Assembly: GCA_900078405.1 (NCBI GenBank)
Contig: FLTS01000001.1
Span: 806,001 to 870,000 of the forward strand
Origin: an uncultured Stenotrophomonas sp.
GTDB taxonomy: Bacteria > Pseudomonadota > Gammaproteobacteria > Xanthomonadales > Xanthomonadaceae
Direction: 5' to 3'
DNA: 64,000 nucleotides
Shown here piece by piece: positions 33,602 through 44,713 of the stretch; the stretch's first letter is position 1; each line of letters starts with the position of its first letter. The position numbers and the translations under genes were made by a program. A model generated the notes under the pieces. That model did not search any database and was not told where the DNA came from. It saw only the letters and a program-made list of their open reading frames with translations.

Positions 33602-35106
33602 CCACGAACAACGGATTGACCGCATTGCACGCCCACGCCCAGCGTCTGCAGGGCACGGGCATTCCCTCGCTGTTGGCCGCCGAGCCGGACCGGGTGAAAA
33701 CCCTGGCGCTCAAGGTCGGTCCGTTGTACGTGAACTTCGCGCGGCAGAAATACGACCGCGCCGCGCTCGATGCGCTGCTGGAACTGGCCGCCGCACACGA
33801 CGTCGCCGGTGGTTTCGCGCGCCTGTTCGGCGGTGAAAAGATCAACATCACCGAAGGCCGCGCGGTGCTGCACAGTGCCCTGCGTGGCGACGCCAGCCCG
33901 AGGGCGGCGGCCGAACATGCCGAGGCGATGGCCGTGCAGCAGCGCATGGGCGAACTGGTCAAGGCGCTGGAAGCCAGCGACGTCACCGACATCGTCAGCG
34001 TTGGCATCGGTGGCTCCGACCTCGGCCCGCGGCTGGTCGCCGATGCACTGCGCCCGGCCAGCGGCGCACGCTTCCGCGTGCACTTCGTTTCCAACGTCGA
34101 TGGCGCGGCAATGCAGCGCACGCTGGCCACGCTGGACCCGGCGACCACCGCCGGTATCCTGATCTCCAAGACCTTCGGCACGCAGGAAACCCTGCTCAAT
34201 GGCGCGATCCTGCGCGACTGGCTGGGTGGCAGCGAGCGCCTGTACGCGGTCAGCGCCAACCCGGAGCGCGCCGCCAAGGCCTTCGACATCGCCGCCGAAC
34301 GCGTGCTGCCGATGTGGGACTGGGTGGGCGGCCGCTATTCGCTGTGGTCGGCGGTCGGTTTCCCGATCGCGTTGGCGATCGGCTTCGCGCGCTTCGGCCA
34401 GTTGCTGGCCGGTGCGGCGGAAATGGATGCGCACGCGGCCAGCGCGCCACTGCGGCGCAACCTGCCGGTGCTGCATGCGCTGACCGACATCTGGAACCGC
34501 AACGTGCTGGGCTGTGCCACCCATGCGGTGATGACCTACGACCAGCGTCTCGCCTTGTTGCCGGCTTACCTGCAACAACTGGTGATGGAAAGTCTCGGCA
34601 AGCGGGTCAAGCTCGACGGCAGCCCGGTCGACGGCGACACCGTGCCGGTGTGGTGGGGCGGGGCGGGTACCGACGTGCAGCACAGCTTCTTCCAGGCGCT
34701 GCACCAGGGCACCAGCATCGTGCCGGCCGACTTCATCGGCTGCGTGCGCAACGACGATCCCTACGAAATCAACCATCAGGCGCTGCTGGCCAACCTGCTG
34801 GCGCAGACCGAGGCATTGGCCAACGGGCAGGACAGCAGCGATCCGCACCGCCAGTACCCCGGCGGCCGCCCGAGCACGCTGATCCTGCTCGATGCGTTGA
34901 CCCCGCAGGCGCTGGGCGCGCTGATCGCCATGTACGAGCATGCGGTCTACGTGCAGTCGCTGGTGTGGGGCATCAACGCCTTCGACCAGTTCGGCGTCGA
35001 GCTGGGCAAGCAGCTGGCCAACCAACTGCTGCCGGCGTTGCAGGGCGAAGCGGTGGAGATCGCCGACCCGATGACGCGCGAGGCGCTGACGCTGCTGCGT
35101 ACCTGA
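33598..35106 (+). CDS. pgi: Glucose-6-phosphate isomerase
   Basis: A 502-residue glycolytic isomerase. Family stretches are seen in order: [37 protein letters not shown] (sugar phosphate site), the [18 protein letters not shown] signature with catalytic His, and [22 protein letters not shown] near the end with the catalytic Lys. It is translationally overlapped with panD. Confidence 0.96.
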   Translation: MTTNNGLTALHAHAQRLQGTGIPSLLAAEPDRVKTLALKVGPLYVNFARQKYDRAALDALLELAAAHDVAGGFARLFGGEKINITEGRAVLHSALRGDASPRAAAEHAEAMAVQQRMGELVKALEASDVTDIVSVGIGGSDLGPRLVADALRPASGARFRVHFVSNVDGAAMQRTLATLDPATTAGILISKTFGTQETLLNGAILRDWLGGSERLYAVSANPERAAKAFDIAAERVLPMWDWVGGRYSLWSAVGFPIALAIGFARFGQLLAGAAEMDAHAASAPLRRNLPVLHALTDIWNRNVLGCATHAVMTYDQRLALLPAYLQQLVMESLGKRVKLDGSPVDGDTVPVWWGGAGTDVQHSFFQALHQGTSIVPADFIGCVRNDDPYEINHQALLANLLAQTEALANGQDSSDPHRQYPGGRPSTLILLDALTPQALGALIAMYEHAVYVQSLVWGINAFDQFGVELGKQLANQLLPALQGEAVEIADPMTREALTLLRT

Positions 35107-35129
35107 CCCGTGCGATATGGATAAGCGAG

Positions 35130-35160
35130 AACGCCGCGCAGTGATGCGCGGCGTTTTCGT
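35130..35160 (+). terminator. Terminator after pgi
   Basis: Perfect 11-base arms AACGCCGCGCA and TGCGCGGCGTT with loop GTGA, followed by TTTCGTTTT. Confidence 0.85.
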
Positions 35161-35349
35161 TTTGCCTGATGCCATGCGGCAAGCGCCGCACGGCATGGCG
35201 TGGCGGTCAGCCGGTGCGACGCCTCGCTCGCTGCGTGAACGGCCTGCACACCCTTGGCACCACATGCACCACATGCACCGCATCTACTGTGGATGCCGGA
35301 GCCTGCTCCTTGCTCCGCCAGTGGCGGCGACTCCCGTAGACTCGGCCAC

Positions 35350-36819
35350 ATGGACAACACCGCCACCACGCCCGTTCCCGAACTGCGCCCGACCCTGGAG
35401 CGCCTGCGCGCCGCATGGCAGGCGCGCAAGCCCGACCGCGCGCAACGCAGCGCCGACCTGCTGCGCCTGCGCGAGGCACTGAAGCGACGGCTGGAGGAGA
35501 TGGCGCAGACCATCGCCGCCGACTTCGGCCATCGCTCGCCGCACGAGTCGCGCATCGCCGACGGCATGACCGTGCTCAACGAGATCGACCATCTGCGCCA
35601 GCACCTGCGCGGCTGGATGAAGCCCCGGCGCGTCGGCGTGGGCTGGCGCTTCTGGCCGGCACGCGCGGAGATCCGCCCCGAGCCGGTCGGCGTGGTCGGG
35701 GTCATCTCGCCGTGGAACTACCCGGTCAATCTCGCTCTTATTCCGCTGGCGACCGCCATTGCCGCCGGCAACCACGTCTATCTGAAGCCTTCCGAGCACA
35801 CCCCGCGCACCAGCGCCTTCCTGCGCGACCTGCTGGCCGAGGTGTTCCCCGCCGACCGCGTCGCCGTCGCCGAGGGCGGTGCGGAGGTGGCTTCCGCATT
35901 CGCCGCATTGCCGTTCGACCATCTGGTGTTCACCGGCTCCACCGCGGTCGGGCGCAAGGTGATGGCTGCCGCCGCGCCGAACCTGACCCCGCTGACGCTG
36001 GAACTGGGCGGCAAATCGCCGCACATCGTGTTCGCCGATCACGCCTTCGATGGCCGCCTGGAACTGGGCGGCAAATCGCCGGCCATCGTCTGCGACGACT
36101 ATCCGTTGCAGCAGGCCGCGGCGCGGCTGGCGACCGGCAAGTGGTTCAATTGCGGGCAGACCTGTATCGCGCCGGACTACGTGCTGGTCGGTACGGCGCG
36201 CCGCGACGCACTGGTGCAGGCGCTGCGGGAGCAGGTGCGTGCTCGCTACGGCGAGGGTTTCGCCGATACCGGCGACTACAGCCGCATCATCAACGACGGC
36301 CAGTACGCGCGCCTGCAGGGCTACGTGGACGACGCCCGCGCGCGCGGGCTGGAGGTGATCGCGCTGGGCGAGGCCGATCCGGCGCAGCGCCTGTTCCCGC
36401 CGACCCTGGTCCTGGAGCCGGGCGACGACGCCAAGGTGATGCAGGAGGAAATCTTCGGCCCGGTGTTCCCGATCCGCAGCGTGGGTTCGCTGGACGAGGC
36501 TATCGCTTACGTCAACGCCCACGATCGCCCGCTGGCGCTGTACCCGTTCAGCCACGACCGCGCCAGCGTGGAGAAGATCCTGCGCGGCACGCTGGCCGGC
36601 GGCGTCTCGGTCAACGACACGCTGTTCCACTTCGCCATCAACAACCTGCCGTTCGGCGGCATCGGCGCCAGCGGCATGGGCGCCTACCACAGCCGCACTG
36701 GTTTCGATGCGATGAGCAAGCAACTGCCAATCCTGTGGCAGGCGCGCCGCACCGGCGGCGACCTGTTGAAGCCGCCCTACAAGAAAGCGCAGTGGCTGAT
36801 CGACCTGATCGTGCGCTGA
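35350..36819 (+). CDS. Coniferyl-aldehyde-dehydrogenase-like enzyme with duplicated active-site motif
   Basis: A 489-residue NAD(P)-dependent aldehyde dehydrogenase. SPWNYPVNLALIPLA, FTGSTAVGRKVM, the catalytic Cys in FNCGQTCIAPDYVLV and the EEIFGPVFP motif match the coniferyl aldehyde dehydrogenase branch. The general-base motif LELGGKSP occurs twice, exactly 20 residues apart: 24 identical bases at 35998-36021 and 36058-36081. The first copy has normal spacing to the upstream NAD-binding loop; the second is the usual 34 residues before the catalytic Cys. So about 20 residues are inserted at the active site. Whether the enzyme works is unclear. Its start has no firmly placed Shine-Dalgarno. 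Confidence 0.88.
   Translation: MDNTATTPVPELRPTLERLRAAWQARKPDRAQRSADLLRLREALKRRLEEMAQTIAADFGHRSPHESRIADGMTVLNEIDHLRQHLRGWMKPRRVGVGWRFWPARAEIRPEPVGVVGVISPWNYPVNLALIPLATAIAAGNHVYLKPSEHTPRTSAFLRDLLAEVFPADRVAVAEGGAEVASAFAALPFDHLVFTGSTAVGRKVMAAAAPNLTPLTLELGGKSPHIVFADHAFDGRLELGGKSPAIVCDDYPLQQAAARLATGKWFNCGQTCIAPDYVLVGTARRDALVQALREQVRARYGEGFADTGDYSRIINDGQYARLQGYVDDARARGLEVIALGEADPAQRLFPPTLVLEPGDDAKVMQEEIFGPVFPIRSVGSLDEAIAYVNAHDRPLALYPFSHDRASVEKILRGTLAGGVSVNDTLFHFAINNLPFGGIGASGMGAYHSRTGFDAMSKQLPILWQARRTGGDLLKPPYKKAQWLIDLIVR
35998..36081 (+). repeat. In-frame 60-base duplication inside the aldehyde dehydrogenase gene
   Basis: The 24-base unit starting at 35998 recurs exactly at 36058. The 36 bases between them encode HIVFADHAFDGR, which resembles the continuation of this motif in other aldehyde dehydrogenases rather than a copy of what follows the second unit. 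Confidence 0.9.
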
Positions 36820-36851
36820 CGGCCGCAAACCCTGACCGTACAAACCTGATC

Positions 36852-36899
36852 GTAGATGCGGGGCTTGCCCCGCATGACGCCTTCCCGATGAAGCCCCGC
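36852..36899. repeat. GTAG-headed REP-type palindrome
   Basis: GTAGATGCGGGGCTTGCCCC begins an element whose stem ATGCGGGG/CCCCGCAT closes on a CTTG loop; a second partial CCCCGCG arm follows. It resembles the GTAG-headed SMAG elements of Stenotrophomonas. The same core occurs inverted at 47990-48011. Confidence 0.75.
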
Positions 36900-36952
36900 G
36901 CCTGCCCCGAAAAGGGATGCAGGCACAAGCCCGGTATCTGCAAAGGCGCACG

Positions 36953-36987
36953 AAAAAGCCCGGCAAGCGCATGCGCCTGCCGGGCTT
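36953..36987 (-). terminator. Terminator of tRNA-Pro
   Basis: Arms AAGCCCGGCA and TGCCGGGCTT enclose a 12-base loop and are followed leftward by TTTTT. Confidence 0.85.
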
Positions 36988-37001
36988 CGGATTTCGACCC
37001 T

Positions 37002-37078
<77 letters not shown>

Positions 37079-37132
37079 CGAAGGAGGCGGAAAGATACTC
37101 CCGGCCAGGGTTTCTGGCAAGCACGGAATGCG

Positions 37133-37243
37133 TCATCGGCGCGCTTCGGTCCGGCGCTGTTCGCGGGCCTCGAACCACATGCCGTTGAGGATGGCGATGG
37201 TGGAGGCCAGGCCGGCGCCGAGTATCCAGGCGAAGTACCACAT
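37133..37243 (-). CDS. cydX: Cytochrome bd oxidase small subunit CydX
   Basis: A 36-residue single-span membrane peptide, MWYFAWILGAGLASTIAILN then GMWFEAREQR. The opening MWYFAWILG and the later W-x-E are the CydX signature; CydX stabilises the haem b/d site of cytochrome bd. AAGGAG lies seven bases before the ATG. It is the last gene of cydABX, 29 bases after cydB. It is too short for routine gene calling, so it may be missed. Confidence 0.93.
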   Translation of the reverse strand: MWYFAWILGAGLASTIAILNGMWFEAREQRRTEARR

Positions 37244-37272
37244 GCGTTGACTCCTTAGGCTGTCGTGGAGGG

Positions 37273-38424
37273 TCAGTAGGCGTTGGGGTTGTCGCCCATT
37301 TCTTCCAGCGTGGTCTTGCCCTTGAGTACGCGGTAGACCCAACTGGTGTAGGCGATGACGATGGGCAGCAGTACGGCGGTGACCAGCAGCATCACCCACA
37401 GCGTCAGGCGGCTGGAGGAGGCGTCCCACACGGTCAGGCCGGCGCCGGGCTGGGTGGAGGAGGGCAACAGGAACGGGAAGATCGCCAGGCCCACGGTGAG
37501 GATGATGCCGGCGATCGAGATACCCGAGGCGACGAAAGCCTGCCCGCCGCGGTGCGCGCGCAGCAGCAGTGCCGCCGCCAGCGCGCCGAGCAGGCCCGCG
37601 GCCGGCGCCAGCAGCGTGGCCGGCATCGCACTGTAGTTGTACATCCAGCCGCCGCTGGCGGTGACCTGCACGCTCTTCAGCAGCGGGTTGCTGGCGCCGT
37701 CGGTGGCCAGCGGCGAGGTGATGGCATGGCCGGGCAGCAGCAGCGCCACGCAGATGCCGCCGGCGGCGAACAGGACGAATCCCGCCAACGCGGCGATGCT
37801 GCCGTAGCGGGCGGCGCGCTCGGCTACCGCGCCGTCGGTCTTGAGCACCAGCATCGCCGCGCCGTGGGCGATGAACATTGCCACCGCAAGCAGGCCGGCG
37901 AGCAGTGCGAACGGGGTCAGCAGGCCGAAGAAGCCGCCGGTGTAGAACACCCGCTGGCTGTCGTCGAAATGGAACGGCACGCCCAGCAGCACGTTGCCCA
38001 TCGCCACGCCCATCACCAGTGCCGGCACGAAGCCGCCGACGAACAGCGCCCGGTCCCAGTTGTCGCGCCAGCGCTGGCCGGGCAGCTTGCCGCGGTACTT
38101 GAAGCCGACCGGGCGCAGGATCAGTGCGAACAGGATCAGGAACATCGCCAGGTAGAAGCCGGAGAAACTCACCGCGTACAACGGCGGCCATGCGGCGAAG
38201 ATCGCGCCGCCGCCCAGCACCAGCCATACCTGGTTGCCTTCCCAGACGGGGCCCACCACGTTGATCACCACGCGGCGCTCAACGTCGGTGCGGGCCACCA
38301 CGGGCAGCAGTGCCGCGACCCCCAGGTCGAAGCCGTCCATCACCGCGAAGCCGATCAGCAGCACGCCCAGCAGCAGCCACCAGACCAGGCGCAGCGTGGT
38401 GTAGTCCAGAAGGATGAAGTCCAT
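37273..38424 (-). CDS. cydB: Cytochrome bd ubiquinol oxidase subunit II
   Basis: A 383-residue integral membrane protein with about eight or nine spans. The start LLDYTTLRLVWWLLLGVLL, then GFAVMDGFDLG, with conserved acidic residues lining the proton path, match CydB. It pairs with CydA to reduce O2 at high affinity. It follows cydA by 15 bases in the same operon. Confidence 0.95.
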   Translation of the reverse strand: MDFILLDYTTLRLVWWLLLGVLLIGFAVMDGFDLGVAALLPVVARTDVERRVVINVVGPVWEGNQVWLVLGGGAIFAAWPPLYAVSFSGFYLAMFLILFALILRPVGFKYRGKLPGQRWRDNWDRALFVGGFVPALVMGVAMGNVLLGVPFHFDDSQRVFYTGGFFGLLTPFALLAGLLAVAMFIAHGAAMLVLKTDGAVAERAARYGSIAALAGFVLFAAGGICVALLLPGHAITSPLATDGASNPLLKSVQVTASGGWMYNYSAMPATLLAPAAGLLGALAAALLLRAHRGGQAFVASGISIAGIILTVGLAIFPFLLPSSTQPGAGLTVWDASSSRLTLWVMLLVTAVLLPIVIAYTSWVYRVLKGKTTLEEMGDNPNAY

Positions 38425-38439
38425 GCGGGTTCTCCTGCG

Positions 38440-40008
38440 TCAGGCCGGTTGCGTGGCGGAGTCGGATGCCGCTTGCTGCAGGCTCGGCAGCATCTCGTCG
38501 GGCCCCTTGCGGATGGTCTTGAGCATCAGCTTGATCTCGATGACCATCAGCACGGTGTAGAGCGCGACGAAGCCGCACAGCGTCAGCAGTATCTGGTGCA
38601 GTGCCAGTCCGGAGGCGGCGTAGAACGTGGGCAGCACGCCGTCCACCGCCCACGGCTGGCGGCCGTATTCGGCGACGAACCAGCCGCATTCGATGGCGAT
38701 CCACGGCGCCGGCAGCGTCCACAGCGCCACTTTCAGGAAGCCGCGCTTGTGCTCGAAGTTGTGCCGGCACGAGTAGTAGAACGCCACTGCGAAGAATGCG
38801 ATCAGATAGAAGCCGAGCCCGGCCATGATGCGGAACGTCCAGAACAGCGGCAGCACCGTTGGCACCGTGTCCATCGCCGCCTGCGAGATCTCCTGCGGCG
38901 TGGCGTCGAGGATGTCGGTGCGGTAGCGCTTGAGCAGCAGGCCGTGGCCGAGGTCCTGCCAGTGGCGGTCGAACATCTCGCGCGCTTCGCGATCATTCCT
39001 GTCGGCGCGGATGCGTTCCAGCGCGGCATAGGCCAGCTGGCCGCCGCGGATACGGTGCTCGGCGCGCTCGACCAGTTCGAGGATGCCGGGGATCGGCTGG
39101 TGCAGCGAGCGGGTGGCGATCAGGCCCATCAGGTAGGGCACCTTGACCGCGTAGTCGTTGCGGTGGGTCTGCTGGTCGGGGATGCCGAAGGCGGTGAAGT
39201 CGGCCGGCGCCGGCTCGGTTTTCCACATCGCCTCGATCGCGGCCAGCTTCATCTTCTGGTGCTCGCTGGCGGCGTAGCCGCTCTCGTCGCCCAGCACCAC
39301 CACCGACACCGAGGACAGCAGGCCGAACGCTGCGGCCACCGCGAACGAGCGCCGTGCCACGTCGAGGTGGCGGTTGCGCAGCAGGTAGAACGCGCTGACC
39401 GACATCACGAATACCGCGCCGGTGATGTAGCCGGCGCTGACCGTGTGCACGAACTTGGCCTGAGCCACCGGGTTGAACACCACTGCCATGAAGTCGGTTA
39501 CCTCCATGCGCATGGTTTCCGGGTTGAACACCGCGCCCACCGGATGCTGCATCCAGCCGTTGGCGATCAGGATCCACAGCGCCGACAGGTTGGTGCCCAG
39601 CGCCATCAGCCAGGTGATGGTCAAGTGCTGCACCTTCGACAGCCGGCTCCAGCCGAAGAAGAACAGGCCGATGAAGGTCGCTTCGAGGAAGAATGCCATC
39701 AGTCCCTCGATGGCCAGCGGTGCGCCGAACACGTCGCCGACGTAGTGGCTGTAGTAGGACCAGTTCATGCCGAACTGGAATTCCATCACCAGCCCGGTGC
39801 CCACGCCCATCGCGAAGTTGATGCCGAACAATACGCCCCAGAACAGCGTCATCCGCCGCCAGACTTCCCTGCCGGTCATGACGTAGACGCTCTCCATGAT
39901 CGCGATCAGGAAGGAAAGCCCCAACGTCAGCGGGACGAACAGGAAGTGGTACATCACCGTCAGCGCGAACTGCAGGCGCGACAGATCCACGATGGTCGTG
40001 TCGATCAT
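38440..40008 (-). CDS. cydA: Cytochrome bd ubiquinol oxidase subunit I
   Basis: A 522-residue haem-bearing subunit, equal in length to E. coli CydA and hence of the long-Q-loop type. His19 in VMYHFLFVPLTLG is a haem ligand, and the quinol-oxidation signature GWFVAEYGRQPW is near residue 440. It carries haem b558, b595 and d with CydB. It starts 170 bases from the divergent cydD; a possible FNR-like site lies between. Confidence 0.95.
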   Translation of the reverse strand: MIDTTIVDLSRLQFALTVMYHFLFVPLTLGLSFLIAIMESVYVMTGREVWRRMTLFWGVLFGINFAMGVGTGLVMEFQFGMNWSYYSHYVGDVFGAPLAIEGLMAFFLEATFIGLFFFGWSRLSKVQHLTITWLMALGTNLSALWILIANGWMQHPVGAVFNPETMRMEVTDFMAVVFNPVAQAKFVHTVSAGYITGAVFVMSVSAFYLLRNRHLDVARRSFAVAAAFGLLSSVSVVVLGDESGYAASEHQKMKLAAIEAMWKTEPAPADFTAFGIPDQQTHRNDYAVKVPYLMGLIATRSLHQPIPGILELVERAEHRIRGGQLAYAALERIRADRNDREAREMFDRHWQDLGHGLLLKRYRTDILDATPQEISQAAMDTVPTVLPLFWTFRIMAGLGFYLIAFFAVAFYYSCRHNFEHKRGFLKVALWTLPAPWIAIECGWFVAEYGRQPWAVDGVLPTFYAASGLALHQILLTLCGFVALYTVLMVIEIKLMLKTIRKGPDEMLPSLQQAASDSATQPA

Positions 40009-40071
40009 GGCCGGTTACCTCGTTGCAGGCAGGCGCCGTCGGCGACGCCTGCGATGATGCTGCACCTGTCC

Positions 40072-40085
40072 ATGACATGGATCAA
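40072..40085. promoter_or_regulatory. Possible FNR/Anr-like box between cydA and cydD
   Basis: On the minus strand the 14 bases read TTGATCCATGTCAT, against the TTGAT-N4-ATCAA consensus: the first half-site is exact, the second matches three of five. It is 64 bases from cydA and about 97 from cydD starts. cyd genes in several bacteria are known FNR targets. Confidence 0.4.
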
Positions 40086-40181
40086 TGTGACGTACTGTCG
40101 CAGCGGCAAACGTCCGCATGGCTGCGCAATCCGTCGCCGGCCTACAATCATGCCGTTCCATGCCCAGCAGAGCCTGCCGCC

Positions 40182-41899
<1,718 letters not shown>

Positions 41900-41903
<4 letters not shown>

Positions 41904-43576
41904 ACCGCGACGATACCCTGCGCAGCGTGTTTGCCCGCCACCGCTGGCGCCTGCTGCTGGCGGTAGCCCTGTTGTTGCTGACGATGCTGGCGGGCATCGG
42001 CCTGCTGGGGCTCGCGGGCGGCTTCCTCACCGCCGCGGCGCTGGCCGGCGCGCTCGGCGCGGGCGCCGCGTTCAACTTCTTCTCGCCATCGGCCGGCATC
42101 CGGGCGCTGACGCTGGCGCGCATCGGCTCGCGCTATTTCGAGAAGCTGGTGGGCCACGATGTCACCCTGCGCATCGCCCGCGACCTGCGCGTGTGGTTCT
42201 TCCGCCGCGCCTTGCCATTGGCGCCGGTGCGCCTTGGTAGCAGCCGTACCGGCGAATTGCTGGCGCGGCTGATGACCGACATCGGCGAGGTCGATGGCCT
42301 GATGGTGCGCGCACTGGGGCCGCTGCTGGCGCTGGCCGGGGCGATGCTGGCGACGGTGCTGGCAGCGGCCCTGATCCACTGGCCGGCGGCGCTGTTGCTG
42401 CTGGCCTTGTCGCTGTTGGTCGGTATGGGCGTGCCGATGCTGGCGGTGCGCCACGGCGATGCCGGTGAAGCCGCGCGTGCGCGCCACCGCACCGACCTGC
42501 GCACGCTGGCCTACGAAGGACTGGAAGGTGCCGCCGACCTGACCGCACTGGATGCGCGCGACGACTGGATCGCCCGCGTCGATGCCGCCGCCCGGCAGGT
42601 GGCGGGCAGCGACCAGCGCCGCCGCGCCCGGCTGGTTGCCGGCAACGTGCTGCACTCGGCCTGCGCCGGGCTCGGCCTGCTGGCGATGCTGTGGCTGGCG
42701 CTGTCCGCGTTCGAGGCCGGTGCGCTGGCCGCACCGTTGGCGGCCACGCTGCTGTTCCTCACCGTGGCCTTGCTGGAAGCCGCCGCCGGTTGCGGCCTGG
42801 CATGGCAGGCGCTGCAATCGGCACGGATATCGGCCGCACGCCTGCAAGCCATCGTCGAACAACCGCCGGCCGTGGCCGACCCGGTGCAGCCCGCGGCGTT
42901 GCCGGCGCAGGCCGCCACCGTTTCATTCGAGCAGGTGGTGTTCGGCTGGCCGGGCGAAACCCGGCGCCTGCTCGACGGCATCGACCTGCAACTGCGGCCC
43001 GGCGAGCGCATCGCCATCCGCGGCGACAGCGGCTGCGGCAAGAGCACGTTGTCGGCGCTGCTGCTGCGCTTGTGGGACCCGCAGCAAGGCGCGGTGCGTT
43101 ATGGCGGCATCGATCTGCGCGATGTGGCGCAGAATGAATGGCACCGCCGCATCGCCTGGCTGCCGCAGGGCGCGCCGGTGTTCGCCGGCAGCATCGCCGA
43201 CAACCTGCGACTGGGTGATCCGGCGGCCGGCGAGGAGCGGATGTGGGCCGTGCTGGAGCAGGTCAGGCTGACCGGCTGGGCGCGGCAGCAGGGTGGGCTG
43301 TCGGCGTGGCTCGGCGAGAATGGCGCCACGATGTCGGCCGGGCAGGCGCGGCGCCTGGCGCTGGCCCGCGCCCTGCTGCGCGACGCCCCGCTGCTGGTGC
43401 TCGACGAGCCCACCGAGGGGCTGGACGTGGATACCGCCAATGCCCTGTTGACCGACTTGGCAGCCGCGCTGGGCCCGCGCAGCCTGTTGATGATCACCCA
43501 CGGCCACCTGCCCGGGGGCGTGGTGCAGCGCGAGTACCGCTTGCAGCGAGGAAGGTTGACGCCCCTGCGCCCGTAA
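41900..43576 (+). CDS. cydC: ABC exporter CydC
   Basis: A 558-residue partner of CydD with six predicted membrane helices then an ATPase: Walker A GDSGCGKST, signature MSAGQARRLALAR, Walker B LLVLDEPTEG. Signature is MSAGQ rather than LSGGQ, a mild variation common in CydC. It ends seven bases before a REP-type inverted pair at 43583. Confidence 0.92.
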
Positions 43577-43582
43577 CGCCGT

Positions 43583-43664
43583 TGTAGAGCGGGGCTTGCC
43601 CCGCTGGAGCATTCCCGGCCAAGCCCCAGCGGGCCAAGCCCCAGCGGGGCAAGCCCCGCTCTAC
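43583..43664. repeat. REP-type inverted pair after cydC
   Basis: GTAGAGCGGGGCTTGCCCCG opens the element; an inverted copy CGGGGCAAGCCCCGCTCTAC closes it. Between them are repeats of AAGCCCCAGCGGG. It may also terminate the cydDC transcript. Confidence 0.8.
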
Positions 43665-43744
43665 AGGGGCGGTCGTGCTGCCATCATCGGAACTCGCTAC
43701 CCGCGCAGCTCGATTGCCGAGCGCGCCGCCGTGGATGTCGAATG

Positions 43745-44608
43745 TCATTGCGCGTGCCGCACCGGTTCCGGCGGTGGCACCTCGTCGCGCACCCGCAGGA
43801 ACCGCGCGAACCGTGGTAACCCTTTGGCGGTGAAACCGTTGTGGCGATAGGTGACGAGGCTGCCGATGGCCGGCGGCATGGCGCGCTCGACATCCTTGAA
43901 GCCGCTGCCGATGCGGAAGCGCGTGCCATCGTCGCGTTCCACCAACAGCGCACCGAGCATGCCGGCGTACTTGCCCTTGCCCGGAAGGTGCGCGACCACG
44001 CGGGCTTCGGCGTCGTCCCACGGTTTGAGCTTGAGCAGGCCGTCGCTGCGACCGGCGCTGTAGCGGTTGTCCTGATGGTGCAGCATCAAGCCTTCGCCAC
44101 CCGCGGCGACGATGGCTTGCAGGTGGTGGTGCAGGGCGGCGGTGTCGGCGATCCGGCGTTGCGGGATCACCGCCAGCGTCGCCGACGTACCGCGCTCGAC
44201 CAGCGCCTGCATGGCGGTCAGACGCTGGTTGAACGTGCCGGCATGACCGGGCAGGTCGAAGGCCATGAAGCGCAGCCGCCGCCAGCCGTCGTCGTCGGCC
44301 GGGTGGCTGCGCACGGTGCCGCTGGTGGTTTCGAAACTGCCGCGCCCGCCCCACAGCTCGCCATCCAGCGCTTGCCGCGGCCAGCCGCGGGTGAACCACG
44401 CGGGCGCCGCGATGCGGTTGCCGGCGCGTGTCCACAGCGCTTGCCCGTCCCAGCGGGCGCGCACGCCGTCGAGCTTTTCGCTGACCCAGTAACGGGAAAC
44501 CTCCGCGCCATCATGCCATTGGCCAGCCAGCATCACCGGCGGTGGCGCCGCGGCCGTGGCGAGCAGTGGCAGCAACAACAGGCACAGCAGCATCGTCAGG
44601 CGTGACAT
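43745..44608 (-). CDS. ATP-dependent DNA ligase, LigE-like, periplasmic type
   Basis: A 287-residue minimal ligase with an N-terminal signal peptide (hydrophobic run LTMLLCLLLLPLLATAAA). Motif I SEKLDGVRARWDG holds the adenylated Lys (K45); LDGELW, FMAFDLPG and EGLMLHH are motifs III, IIIa and IV; KLKPW is motif V. LigE enzymes are exported and implicated in extracellular DNA or DNA uptake in some proteobacteria. It is preceded by the ClC gene on the same strand at 105 bases. Confidence 0.9.
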   Translation of the reverse strand: MSRLTMLLCLLLLPLLATAAAPPPVMLAGQWHDGAEVSRYWVSEKLDGVRARWDGQALWTRAGNRIAAPAWFTRGWPRQALDGELWGGRGSFETTSGTVRSHPADDDGWRRLRFMAFDLPGHAGTFNQRLTAMQALVERGTSATLAVIPQRRIADTAALHHHLQAIVAAGGEGLMLHHQDNRYSAGRSDGLLKLKPWDDAEARVVAHLPGKGKYAGMLGALLVERDDGTRFRIGSGFKDVERAMPPAIGSLVTYRHNGFTAKGLPRFARFLRVRDEVPPPEPVRHAQ

Positions 44609-44713
44609 GGCAGCTCCATGCGGTGGGAGCTGCCAGCCTGCGCATGCCCGCGCTGCCGTGCGATCAGTGGGAGGCGCCGTGGCCGGTAGGAAGTGGCGGC
44701 ACCGCGCCGTCGG

